From assembly GCA_030549205.1 (NCBI GenBank), contig JAUKTV010000001.1, forward strand, positions 2,170,001 to 2,234,000: a stretch of 64,000 bases of DNA, in the 5' to 3' direction. A program made the translations under genes and the position numbers. Origin of the DNA: Apiosordaria backusii. Its lineage: Eukaryota > Ascomycota > Sordariomycetes > Sordariales > Lasiosphaeriaceae. Shown here piece by piece: positions 45,346 through 56,483 of the stretch. Under the pieces are notes generated by a model. The model made no database searches. It was not told the origin of the DNA and worked only from the letters and a program-made list of their open reading frames with translations. Positions within the stretch are counted from its first letter, which is position 1. Every line of letters begins with the position of its first letter.

Positions 45346-46868
45346 GTGCCAACCAACTGACTGAGCGCGCCAGTTGTCTCGTCTTGACCAAGTACTTGTG
45401 GTGACTTTGGCAAGGGGGTGGGCGGAACGACAACAGAAGTGTTGGGGCAACGCGGAAAGACTTGAGATGGTTGGTGCTGATCGATAATATCAGATCTCAG
45501 ATCTCGGTAAATAAAGAGGTGTTGTTGGCTTGACATCTAAAAAGACAACAACTTGCCGTACTAGCGTGTTTTGAAAAGTCTGAGAGGGACAGACAAACAT
45601 GCAGCAGATGGGATGTACACACACCGGTGAAAGGTGTCAACGATGAGGGGGGTGGGCAAGGTGGCAGGGTCTGTACATGGTGGTGATGGAGGGTAGGCAA
45701 AGTCATGTAGGCAGGGTAGTAGACGCACACGACGCGGCTTGTTGGTTCGGCGCTTAGGAAGGGGGTGACTGGGCGGGGGAACGGTTGGAGGTGGAAGAAC
45801 ATCAGCCTAGCCGGAAACAGAAACGTGTGATGAGCCCTTTTGTGATCTTCATCTCTTTTTTCCTTCCTTCTCTTATGTCCGATGGGACCTGTTGTATCGA
45901 CGGTAGGCTGTCCCCCTGCTGTTGAGTTTGTTGATGAAGATGATTACAGCTAGCTAGGCAAAATGCTAGGAGGCTGCGTGAGGAAATAGATGGACGATGG
46001 GAGCCCTCAGGCTCGAGGCTTAAGACTCGAGGCGGGCGTGGTAGCCTGGATGAGTCGAAGAAGAAGCCTAGATGCCTTCGGCCGCGCGTTGGTTTGACAG
46101 CGGTCTGCTATCACCAGTCGGGTGTCCGGCCAGGAGGAAGGTGGAGACGCGGGACGACAGCCACCGTTCTGTGATCTCGGCTCCGCGTAGGGTAATCTGG
46201 TCGTGGAAGCTGGGGTAGTGGCGGCGGTGTCTCCAAGCATGTGCGAACACTTTGCTCAACAGACACTGTGTGGTACAGAAGGGCCTGGGGTCGGTGAGGT
46301 GGGTGGCTCGAGAGGAGCAACAAGCTTGCATGTAACCATCTTGGAGGGTTGGGGTGGGACTCGCGGACGATAACCAACGCTCCGCCCCGGTCGATTCTTG
46401 CTCGTTAAGTTGTTAATCAGGCGCCACGACGCAGGGGGATCATTGTGCAGTTTCTGTATCTCCCTAGGTTGTAAGGGGCACACAAGCGCAGCTGGAAGGT
46501 CGTGGTCGAGTAACCTGTCCATGGCCTCGTGGGTGGTTGGCAAGTGTCAGCTCAGCCGTCCTGTCGCCTGTCTGCCGCATCAAAGACAGGAGAAGCAACG
46601 GAAGACATTGGTGCTGCGGGATGTTCTTGATCGATGCGCAACAAAGGTGAGCTAGAGTTGCAACGTCATCTGTGGCACTTTCCTCGTTCCATGCGGGCAT
46701 AGGATTGCCAACAGTTGATGGTCAAAGGATTTCGTTCCCATCACCGTGCGCGCCCCATCCGATCGAATGACAAGACACCGGGCTCTCTCTAACAGGACAT
46801 GGTTGATCGGTGGCACCGGTCCTCCGTGGATGCCATCTTCCGACTTCGTGTCAAACCAGTCTCATATG

Positions 46869-46883
46869 CCCCCCCCCCCCCCC
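46869..46883. repeat. C15 homopolymer
   Basis: Fifteen consecutive C residues in non-coding DNA. Confidence 0.9.
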
Positions 46884-47247
46884 ATTCCATCAGAAAGCAG
46901 AGCGTTGCGGCGCTAGAGACCAACAGCAGAACTAACAACAGGGCTCGGCGACTGAACCATTCTGCTGGAACCGGACCGTGGTGATAATTGGCTGCTCAAA
47001 ATCACCTTTGACTTGTCATATCAGCTTGCCCCCCCGCATGTTTCTTCTTGAGGGAAAGTTTCGACAACACAACCGAAAAAAAGCCGGATATTATATCGTA
47101 TCCCCATGGAGAGTTTTCGCCCCGCCTAGAGGTATCTGCCGAGAAGATTGGGGTCCACAACAATGCGCAGAAATTCTGTCAGAAAGCGTGTGATGTTCGC
47201 GATTGACCGACGAGGATGGTGGCGTCTAAATCAGAGCCAAGTGTGGG

Positions 47248-47574
47248 TTAGTGATGTAAATGCATGTTTGCCTCGGGTGAGTTAGTGCGTGGCGCGATGG
47301 GCGGAGGGTGGTGTTTCGGGGTCCCAAAGAGACAGTTTATCGCCTGCAGCACAGGTAACATGATTTGTTCTCCCTGCGAGTCAAGGTCACGAGGCCCACT
47401 CGTACCAAAGACGCGCTCCATGGTGGGAATTTTTCCAGCTCCGAATATGCAATCACGAAGCATGAACAACCCCCGGTCAACATCAACTTCAGACTCCGGG
47501 ACTTGAGTTTCTGGATAACTCTGGTATCGCAGAAATATTTCTGTGTTATTTCGGTCGTCGTGAGACGATTTCAT
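47248..47574 (-). CDS. Possible orphan ORF, 108 aa
   Basis: An ATG-initiated minus-strand frame, 108 codons, ends in TAA. The composition is balanced and acidic (RNNTEIFLRYQSYPETQVPE, DVDRGLFMLRDCIFGAGKIP), unlike the Ser/Leu/Arg-rich chance frames around it. No known domain and no signal peptide. The opposite strand is open only in shorter frames. Confidence 0.28.
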   Translation of the reverse strand: MKSSHDDRNNTEIFLRYQSYPETQVPESEVDVDRGLFMLRDCIFGAGKIPTMERVFGTSGPRDLDSQGEQIMLPVLQAINCLFGTPKHHPPPIAPRTNSPEANMHLHH

Positions 47575-47643
47575 GCGTCCAAGCTATGTGAAGCAGTGCC
47601 ATACGCGGGAAACATGCCTCTGGCCGTGCATCGGAGTGGTCAT

Positions 47644-47678
47644 TAGAAGATTATTTAGAAGATTATTTAGAAGATTAT
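47644..47678. repeat. 12-bp tandem repeat (TAGAAGATTATT), 3 copies
   Basis: Two full copies and an almost complete third, with period 12. Confidence 0.9.
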
Positions 47679-50042
47679 CAACAGAATAATGGGTCAAGCG
47701 AGGACTGCGTCTTACCTTGGAAGAAAGTTGCTACTGTTGTTAGCTGGTTTGCAGAGCTGGGTCAGCCACGGGTGTCCATTTCAGAAACCTAATGTCCCCC
47801 GTGGAGGCTTCCGGCGAGTGTCGTCCCAACGTCGAGTTGATGGCCGCAGCCGGGCTTCCTTGACAAGAAAGACATGTGTTGTTTTGTCTGTGCACTCATA
47901 CTAGATAGAAGTTGTGTCGTCGACAGACCCGTCAGTTCCAGTTCTGATGAATGGGACAGCCGTTGTCGGGTGGGTCGGACCGTCTCGCCCCTTCTTCTCA
48001 TCACAACGCTCTGCTGACCGGGCCTCCTCTTTCCTCAGACGATCCCATCCACGCACAAGAATTGCCTCGCTCTTCAAATCTGCCACTTAATCTTCCTCGG
48101 ATCCTTGAATGCGCAACGTACAAATTCAAAGAGGCAGATTGAAGAAAAGGCTTAATTTCAAGCTGATTCACCCCATATTCCTGACGCCTCGAACCCTTCG
48201 TTTTCCTAACGTTCAATTCATGTTTTGACGCTCATAGGCCAAGTTACCTCGAGCTCTTACACGGTTGGTTCTTACCAACACAACGCAATCTACACCAGTC
48301 ACTGCACACCATCAACTTACATCACGCGCATTCCCGGTCTCCATGAATCCTGCCAAATTACTTCACTGGTTCTGACTGCCCAGCACACGGAATTCTCCAT
48401 GGGGTTCACGACGGCTAATGAGAGTGGCCTGCCACTCCCACCTCCGGAGAGTCTTGTCCGTGTTCAACGGGTGATGATCCAGACCTAGGCACACCGGTGT
48501 TCTGAACCATCCAAGCACACGCATCTCAATCTAGACCGTATCACACCCTCTCGGCAACTGGGCAAAATCATGACAGAAGATATCGGCCGCTTGGCACCCA
48601 TCGGCTTGTCAGGGGCTGGGGGTTGCCAACCATTGTGGCACGAAAATCACCGCAGTTGGCCGCTGGCGACGTCGAGTCCAGAATGAGCCGGGCACCATCA
48701 ACACTAGCTCCACATTCGCAACGGTGTAGCGCACACTGTGCTGGCTCAAAAAGCATTCCAACCTCCAGCGACAAAAGAGAGCCCCTATCGCGACTCCGAC
48801 GCTTCTGCTATGTGTCCCACTTCATGGTCGGCATCATGAAGCCGTTGGAGTTGATCTTATCTGCTAGTAGAAGACACCGAAATCTCGCCACAGTCGACAG
48901 ACATGGAAGTCAGAATGCCCAATGAGTGCCTCACCGCTGAACCAGCCCACAGTGCCGCCGCCTTCGTGAGAGACCGATCTCCACTGCGGAGTGCAGACTA
49001 TGAAAAAGTAAAACGCCTCTTCAAGGCATCCAAAACATCTTGGGCCGCAGCAGTATAGCTTTCTGCCTGAGCCTAGACCACCTCAAGTGGCTCACAAGTA
49101 ACTGTACTTGATCAATATGTCACGTTGACTTCAGGATACTTTCCAGTGGTCCGCCGGAAATCTTGATTTTCTTCCAGCCGAATGCAACTCAGTTATCTTT
49201 AGACCGTTCTATAGTATCCCCGCCATGGTGGTCATCCCTGACACCCCGACCACCTCAGAAAGGGGGCCTCAAAATGTGCCCGGTTTGTTATGCTGCAGCA
49301 TCCCCCCAGAGGCCCCAACAAATTCGTCAGGCCGAGACTTGATTGCCAATGAAGATGGCACCAGCTAGTTTCTCTCACCGACTCCTGGCTCGGAAAAAAA
49401 AGCGGCAAACCAAATGGCGACATTGGAATGTGGAATGGAATGAATCCTTTGAAATTCTCGCAAAAGCCCCGAGGGCACGATATCCGGCTAAAGCTACACA
49501 AAAAGAAAGAGGAAATAAGGAGCTTTTGGACACGATAGCAGTGACTAATGTCAAGAATGAAAAGAAGGAGTTAGCCAAGCCCAATTTTTCTTGCCCATAA
49601 ATTTGCATGAGGCTGTGTCGGGCGAAACCAAGCTTCTCCCTACCTTTATCTTACTACACAAAGCACCATGTAATGCAGGCAGGAACAGAGACCGAAACAT
49701 CAAAACTGTTATATACCGAATGTGAACGATTGGATAGATCTATCCTGATCATACAGAGTACGCGTTAAAGCAGTAAATTGCGAACTGATGAGCACATTCA
49801 GAGGATGATGGCCGCACAGCGTTGGTCCGTGCGCATTATTTACATCGTGAAGCAGCATCCCCTTTTGCCCCTTTCCGTTTCTACAGCAAGCATGCAAGGG
49901 TCTACCTCACCCACAACACGACATTATGACATCACACTGCCAGGTGCAACTGTTTCATTACCTTAAGCCACTGTACACGTGGTGTAAAGGAGCGTACTTG
50001 TTATTCTAGTGTAATCTTCAAACTTTCTGCATTCTTCACAAT

Positions 50043-52427
50043 CTATTTCATCTCATTCTCCACCCCATCCTCCTCACTTTGAACTCCATCCCACTCCCTC
50101 TCCTCCACCCCCCTAAACCCCCACCCACGATCCTCCACACTCCTATACATCGCCACCCTCTCCCCCGCAATCCTCTTCTCTAGTCCCCCCGGAACCTCTA
50201 GCCCGTCCCTCCCCCGTTCATACAACCCCTCATCCACCCTGCAAAACAGCAAGGGAAGCACCTCCCCCTTCCACGCCCTCACCCCATCCCGCGAGCAGGC
50301 CACAATGGTGTGAAACAAAAAGTAGATACTCAGCAGGATCATGAGCGCAGGATACAGCATCCAGTACCACTTCACGGTCACCACCGGCGTCATTTGCGTA
50401 GCCGCACCGTCATACCGCTTGGTGCTTGACCCTGTTACTTCCCCATGAAGACGGAATTCGTTGGTCAAGCTGGCGGCAAAGGTGCTGATCCACTGATTCA
50501 AATCGCCCGTGGTGGCATTCCACATGGCTTCTACCCAGTCAGACGAGGAGTCTAAAGTATTGAGGGTGGTGGTTACTGTGCCCATCGTGATCGAGGCCAT
50601 GAAATTCCTCAAAGCGAGCATGGCTTCGTGCGTGACAGCATACTTCGTGGTATTTACCGTATTGAGATTGCTTGGAATGTTGATAAAGACGTGCTCGGCC
50701 CCATGAGCGGAATTTGTCATTGCCAGAGAGGTGATGGAGTGGTTGGCAACACGCGTCTGGTTCTGCCTGCCATCTTCAACAGAGATCTTGAGAGCCTCCA
50801 GACAGAACCACAGGGCGCACTCCGAAGCGGTCAAAAGTAAGCCTGTTTCTTCAGTCTGCATTACTGAGAGAAAGTCAAAGACTGAAAAGTAGGCGCGAGA
50901 GGTCGAGGCGATCTGATGAACAGTTCCGTTGGTTGGAGCGACTCTGAATATGCTTCGCTCCCCTGGATCCATAGAGTTCACTATTGACGTCCCAGAGGCA
51001 GTCTTATAGGTGCAAGTATTGGCTGTTCTGTTACACTGGGTGAATATCTCGGCATCGACACAATCTCCGCAACTGGCCAGTGTAGGCATGATTGGCCAAG
51101 AACAATTTGCTGTCCCGCAAGATACCGGAATTATGGGTACCTGCTCCTGTTACTTAGTTCTTTGGCAGACCATTCTGACTAGGTGACATACCTCTGTAGA
51201 GATGATACCAGCGTAGATAGCAGCCTTTGTAGATAAAGAAGGAAGGAGGTCTGTACATAGTGTAAGTCAATCAAAGCTTCTCAGGGATAGCTGTAGAGAC
51301 CTACCACCCATAAACCCTCTGTGAAGATAGGTATCCTAGACCTCTGATCTGGCTGGCGCCGGGGCTGGGCTAAATGAGCTGTTCTCCAGTCGTCTCGGCT
51401 GTTGCTCAAAGCTAACCATTTCCTGACTGAAGGTCTCAAACCCAATCCCAAGAATAGCGATAGCGGCTCCAAGGCATCCCAGGTGTCTACAGTCCATCAT
51501 GTTAGCCTCTCACCAGTAATCATCCCAAAACAAGTCTACAAACCTCCCCTTCAACCTCCAAATCAACTTCAGCGCTCCCTTCAACCCCCTACTCGCAGCA
51601 TCAAACCTCCCAAAATCCTCCAGCTTCGCCCCCTCTTTCTCCTCGCCACCCCTCCTCCTCATCTGCGCCCTCTCACTAACCCACAACCACGCCCCCTGGC
51701 TGATCGCCGATCCCACATACGCATCCATACACAACCTCATCGCCGTCACCAGCGCAACAACTCCCGTCTCGAAGCTCAACCCCGCCCACCCAAACTCCAG
51801 CGGCAACACCTGCCCATCATACGTCCTCAAAAACACCACCAACCCAATAACCGCAACCACGCTCAACCCAGCATAAACATACTCCTCGTTCCACCAGCTA
51901 AACGAGCTGTAATACTTTGTTCTCTTGTAACCCCTACCCCTAGCCCCATACCCGTCCTCACCACCCGGGGACTCGCTCTCCACCATCACGAACCCACCCC
52001 CCACCCCCCCTCCCAGCTCAATATTTTCAAACCTGTCATCCTCTTGGTAATGTCTCCCCTGCTCCTCTCCCCCTCCTCCCGCTGCAACCGGTCTCGGCCT
52101 CCGATTCCGATGATGTCCAAGTCTAGAGGGAACAAACCGCTGTGTATACGTCGACGCATCATCATCAACCCCCTTCTCCCTTCCAGCCCCACCATCATCA
52201 TCGAGAATCACCCTCTCAGACGGCGCAGAAGGCGGCTCAGCTTTATGTGACCAAGCGCCAGAGGATGAATTCTCCCTGTCATTTCGCTTTCGTGAGACGG
52301 AATAGTATCTTTGCTGCCTCGGGTTTGGCGGTCGGACGGGCGGGGAAGAGGAGGAGATGTAATCTGAGTTCCAAGGGTTGCGCTGAGGGCTGGGTTCCGA
52401 GCGGGGGGATATATTGTCGGGATCCAT
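50043..52427 (-). CDS. DUF3176 family multi-pass membrane protein
   Basis: A five-exon model on the minus strand fits: 52427-51544, 51486-51417, 51335-51305, 51250-51192 and 51140-50043, with GT-AG introns throughout and matching phases, giving about 713 aa. Exon 2 gives R-HLGCLGAAIAILGIGF, the third membrane segment, directly after LIWRLKG. The DUF3176 core begins with WWNEEYVYAGLSVVAVIGLV and LSFETGVVALVTAMRLCMDA (two membrane spans), then a long extracytoplasmic part with paired cysteines (VSCGTANCSW, SCGDCVDAEIF, NTCTYKT) and several N-glycosylation sites, and a last span (WYWMLYPALMILLSIYFLF) before a charged tail. The N-terminal 170 residues are Gly/Arg/Ser-rich and cytosolic. The family is fungal and of unknown function. 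The 31-nt exon 3 is the weakest part: reading on past 51417 instead also looks family-like but meets a TAG. Confidence 0.85.
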
Positions 52428-53105
52428 TGCTCTTCTTCTTTCGTTGGTGGTGGAGGTGGGAGAGAAAGGTCGGGCGGGGCGAAGGAAGGTGATGAGGGGG
52501 AGGAGCGATATGATGGCGGTTTCGAAAGAAAAATGTGTGTTAGGGAAGGATATGCATGGGAAAGAAAGGTCTACCTATCTGAGGCATTGATGTAAGAGAA
52601 GCGATAGGTAGAAAAGACATAAAGGATGGGAACCCCGAGAATAGGAGGGTCGGGGAATGATAACATGTGTGTCGAATGTAAGAAGAGAAATGATGGGAAT
52701 GGTCCCGGCAGCCTGGACCCGGAGAACTGGCGCAGCAAAGGTAAAACTAGTACAACCCCCGCCGGATGTATACTAGTAGGAAAGAACACCATGACGTTTT
52801 TGGGAAAGTTCAAACGCAACGGACTGGATGAACGGAAAGACCGACTGCCAGCTGTTTCATAAATGCTCGCTCATTGGCAAATACAACAAGATCAATTGCG
52901 CCCAACCCAAAACTACCCAGGCGGTTTTATCTTCCGTTATGCAAAGAATACAACGAACAGAATTATGGTACAATGCTCACGTCAACTTTCCCTTCCGTAA
53001 AGCCCATGTCGCCGTTTACTCACGCATATGCCGGGTCAAATATAGAAATCTGCCAAACAGTGACGCCAAAAACACATCAGTTAGGGTAGTTTTGTGATAC
53101 CACTC
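52428..53105. other. Promoter region of the DUF3176 gene and 3' end of the ZZ/EF-hand gene
   Basis: 678 bp without a supported gene. A plus-strand frame of 78 codons (52626-52862) crosses it without recognisable features. Confidence 0.5.
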
Positions 53106-55877
53106 CTAGTGATACGGAATACAAAAGTCGATCCAGGTGCCCAGATAATCAAGCCGGCTACCGTTGGCTTCCTCTTCCTTGTAGATACGCTCAAACTCCT
53201 CGTAGCTGAGCCTTCCCCATCCACCACGTTCCTTTGCCTCCTGTTCAGCCACATCGAGTCGCTTCCATTCGATCAACTGTTCAAAAGGCGGGGGTGACAC
53301 TGAGCCATTATGTTTGCTAGTCGACTTTTTCGACTTTTCTGTCGTATTTGCGGTTTTGTTGGTCTGGCTGGTATCCTCGTCAGAGGGCATTTCAAGGGCG
53401 GCTTCTGATTCGGAGTCTGCATTTGGTCTGAATTGAGGCATCGTTGGATCTCTATGAGAAACCGCCTCTGATGATGACGATGGTTCCACAGACTCCTCAG
53501 AAGGCAGAACAGGCAACTCGTCCGGCACAATCTCAGAGGCCGAACCGACAAGAGTGGTTCCATCCACTTCAGTCTGTCCAACGCTGTAGCCGGTAGTGGC
53601 AAGCAGCTCCTCTAGAGACAGCTCAGCAGGCTTGCGCTTTTTGGCAGCCTTTTGCTTTTTCCTATCAACATCATCAAGACTGATAGATGCAAAGGAGTGC
53701 CTCCACTTGTCGCGGGCCTCCTTGGTTTCCGCCGCCTTCACAGCAAGATCCTCCTTGCGTTTGAAAAGAGTATCAAGAATTTCATTAAAGGCCTGTTGGA
53801 TGACTTGGTAGAAGATCTCCTTGCCTACGTCTCTCTCGGCATCAGGGATTTCCATGCCGCCCCATCTCTCTGGAATGCTCCGTGAAGAATTGGAGACATT
53901 AGATCTGGCATCGGTATCGTAGCCATGGTCATAGTCATCGTCATCATCGGCAAATCTCACTTTAGATGAAGACCGTGACCGCGACAGAGGAGGCTGTTGA
54001 GGGGCTTTTGAGCTCTCTGTTGATGCATTCATATGCGCCAAGACATCATCATTTTCGGGCCAACCGTCGGGGGCAATGGCACCCTCTTCTTCATCCAAGT
54101 AGAACTGTCTCCTCTTCCAGCGGTCGAAGAGCTTCTTCCGAGCCTGCATTCTTACACGCCGGTTCGAGGTAGCAATATAGGGAACGCGAACCAAGTGACG
54201 TTCGCCGACGCGGCGCTCTTCCTCTCGAGAGTTATCACTAGCCTCCTCACCAGGCGGGGAGGCGCCATTCTCCACTCGATGAGGTGCTTGCTCGTTGTTC
54301 CTAACTGCCTGATCGTCACTGTTCTCGTTTCTGACTTGCGAGCCGTTCACAACAACCATCAACTGATCACCACGGGGCGACTGGCCCACAATAATCGACG
54401 GAAGGTCACTGGTCCGGGTTGCTGGGTTCAAGAGAGCGTTCAGGTATTCAATGCCGCTTTCTCTGTTTGCCGGTCGTCCGTTATCAGACAGCACAAATAG
54501 GCTCTCCTGGCTCTGGGTTTGCTTTGTGAATAAGTCATTCAAAACTGACTGTCGATCAGAGACATCTGGAGAATCCCCTGCGACAGCCCTGGGGTTCCCG
54601 TCCGAGATGTGAACTTCGCCAAGGCTTTCGTTCACTACCTTTCCTTCCAAGGGGCGATCGGTCTCGGCTGACTGAAATATACCTTCGCGCCCAAAGAGAC
54701 TACTCAACGGCGCTCTGCTTGTTCCTAGCTGTTGGACCTCTGTTGAGCTCATGACCTGGTCATCCAAACCTTCCAAGATATCCCGGTGCATCTGCTTGAA
54801 GAGCACGTAATAAGCGCGAAACAAGCGCAAGAAATCTCGTCGGCTCACAAAGCCGTCGCCATCCACATCGTAGCCATCAAAGATCTTGCGAAGCCTGTCC
54901 TTTCTCTTCCTGTAGGATGTTCCGCGGAGAAACTCAGAGAAGCCGATGAGGTCGTCATTGTTGTCGTCATAAAAGGCAAACATGCGATCGTGTAGCAGGT
55001 TCGGAACAGGCTGCCTGTCTCCTGACGGTACGAGATATCGCTCAAAGGTCTTGCGGTCCATTGCCAAGCACAACTCATCGGGATCCTCCCTCCATTCTGT
55101 GTCGGCCATAAACGTCCATTGCTCCCAGAGAGCTTCCAGCTCTGGGCGCTCGAACCCGGTTTCCTTGGACAACTTAGCAATCAGCCGTTTTGGGAGGAGC
55201 CTCAGACAGTTTTCGGGATCGCCCGGGTACCACACAGGTTGAAGCTGGCGAGGGCCGAGGCGCGGGGCGGGGATCCTGATCTTGTAAAAGATGTGTGTCT
55301 TGGTATGCAGGCCCTGGGATTCGCATGTCTCGCAGAGGTCGAAGTCGGCACAGTTGGCGCAGCGGTAACGGATCCCCCGAATGGGAACAATACCGCACCC
55401 GTTGCACTGACAGCCTCGGTGAACATAGGCGCTGCGGCGGGCGTTGTCCTCGGAAACGCGGAAGAGTAGGCTCACGATGTTCTGACCAGCTCGTGCTTGT
55501 GGACCGTATTGATTGTTGCCGTCATCGTACCAGTTGTCGTCGAGCACCTGAGCGTCGTCGGCTACAGTCTCGCCATCGGCCAAGGGTCGAACCGTGGGGT
55601 CAACGTCGGCGTTCTCATCAGCATGGGATTCGGCCGAGGTGAAAGACGCCTCGGATTGTGCCCGACCTGGATGTTCTTGAGCCACATGGGCATTCGCGAT
55701 GGATCGTCTTCGGTGTCGGACGGCGTTGCTTCTGTGCAGTCGACTACTAGGTTCGGGAGGTGGTGGGTTGTAGAATCGATAGCAGTAGAAACCCAGTGTC
55801 GCCGTGGCTGCGAGCGAGAATAAGGCTACGCTGATGCGCTGCCTCGTCAGCATGGATGCTGCGACAGATGAGTCCAT
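53106..55877 (-). CDS. Membrane-anchored ZZ zinc-finger and EF-hand protein
   Basis: Intronless, 923 aa from the ATG at 55877. The frame extends upstream to another ATG at 56078, but the added 67 residues are unremarkable and the 55877 start puts an N-terminal membrane span (ISVALFSLAATATLGFYCY, residues about 15-33) near the terminus. A ZZ-type zinc finger follows at about 153-200 (CQCNGC, YRCANC, DLCETC, then a histidine-containing HTKTH). Two EF-hands follow: DDNNDDLIGFSEF (about 304-316) and DVDGDGFVSRRDF (about 337-349), both with the acidic positions of a calcium loop. The C-terminal half is acidic and Ser-rich, with a helical basic stretch (KKQKAAKKRKP). ZZ fingers bind zinc and usually proteins; with EF-hands the protein could be a calcium-responsive adaptor on a membrane. 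Localisation and partners are not shown by the sequence. Confidence 0.92.
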   Translation of the reverse strand: MDSSVAASMLTRQRISVALFSLAATATLGFYCYRFYNPPPPEPSSRLHRSNAVRHRRRSIANAHVAQEHPGRAQSEASFTSAESHADENADVDPTVRPLADGETVADDAQVLDDNWYDDGNNQYGPQARAGQNIVSLLFRVSEDNARRSAYVHRGCQCNGCGIVPIRGIRYRCANCADFDLCETCESQGLHTKTHIFYKIRIPAPRLGPRQLQPVWYPGDPENCLRLLPKRLIAKLSKETGFERPELEALWEQWTFMADTEWREDPDELCLAMDRKTFERYLVPSGDRQPVPNLLHDRMFAFYDDNNDDLIGFSEFLRGTSYRKRKDRLRKIFDGYDVDGDGFVSRRDFLRLFRAYYVLFKQMHRDILEGLDDQVMSSTEVQQLGTSRAPLSSLFGREGIFQSAETDRPLEGKVVNESLGEVHISDGNPRAVAGDSPDVSDRQSVLNDLFTKQTQSQESLFVLSDNGRPANRESGIEYLNALLNPATRTSDLPSIIVGQSPRGDQLMVVVNGSQVRNENSDDQAVRNNEQAPHRVENGASPPGEEASDNSREEERRVGERHLVRVPYIATSNRRVRMQARKKLFDRWKRRQFYLDEEEGAIAPDGWPENDDVLAHMNASTESSKAPQQPPLSRSRSSSKVRFADDDDDYDHGYDTDARSNVSNSSRSIPERWGGMEIPDAERDVGKEIFYQVIQQAFNEILDTLFKRKEDLAVKAAETKEARDKWRHSFASISLDDVDRKKQKAAKKRKPAELSLEELLATTGYSVGQTEVDGTTLVGSASEIVPDELPVLPSEESVEPSSSSEAVSHRDPTMPQFRPNADSESEAALEMPSDEDTSQTNKTANTTEKSKKSTSKHNGSVSPPPFEQLIEWKRLDVAEQEAKERGGWGRLSYEEFERIYKEEEANGSRLDYLGTWIDFCIPYH

Positions 55878-56483
55878 GATGTCGGGCGTGACATCCTGTT
55901 CGCCGTAGAGTTCGCAATATTGTCTCGGTTGTTGATTTTTGGGGCAACGGAAAAGCGATTTAAAGAGGGTAGGTAATTTGTAATGGACGGGAGAGTTGCA
56001 GTTGACGTCTAGGAGCTGAAGCTGGAGGCAGCTCCCTGTGTGGGTAGTTGATTGTCCTGTCGGTGTGGGGCTTGCCAAGCTCCCTTGTTATTCAAGACGG
56101 AGCTGTGCGAGTTAATTCGACTTTGACATTGATCTCTGACACCGTTTACTTAGATATAAGACGCTTTAAATTATTTTAGAACTATTTTTAAGCAATCTAG
56201 ATCCGTGACCTGTTTTCATGAACGTTGTTTCGCATGGAAAGGTCTAATTTCAGCCCTCCATACCACTGAAGATATAACTCAATCAGGTTAGTGTCACTGT
56301 CATATTACTGAAGCCTGGAACGACTGCTGCTTGGCATTGCGTGTCCACCTCACCCAAGCTCTCGGCGACGTTCCCTAATAACGAGTCCATCCTCATGGCT
56401 GACACAGCAGCAGGTTCCCGGCTTTCGAAACGTCCCCTTTTCCAGCAAGGCATCTTTACAGCCTCTACGGCCTGGATGCCACC
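55878..56483. promoter_or_regulatory. Bidirectional promoter region between ZZ/EF-hand gene and VPS53
   Basis: 606 bp separate the start codons of two divergent genes. The 5' leader of the ZZ/EF-hand gene includes the upstream in-frame ATG at 56078. No core-promoter motif stands out. Confidence 0.55.

Larger units (their letters stand above)
44711..50042. other. 5.3-kb intergenic region
   Basis: Non-coding sequence between the plus-strand F-box-like gene and the 3' end of the minus-strand DUF3176 gene. It contains A22 and A12 runs at 45310-45345, a C15 run at 46869-46883, a 12-bp tandem repeat at 47644-47678 and one candidate orphan ORF (47248-47574). Confidence 0.5.
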
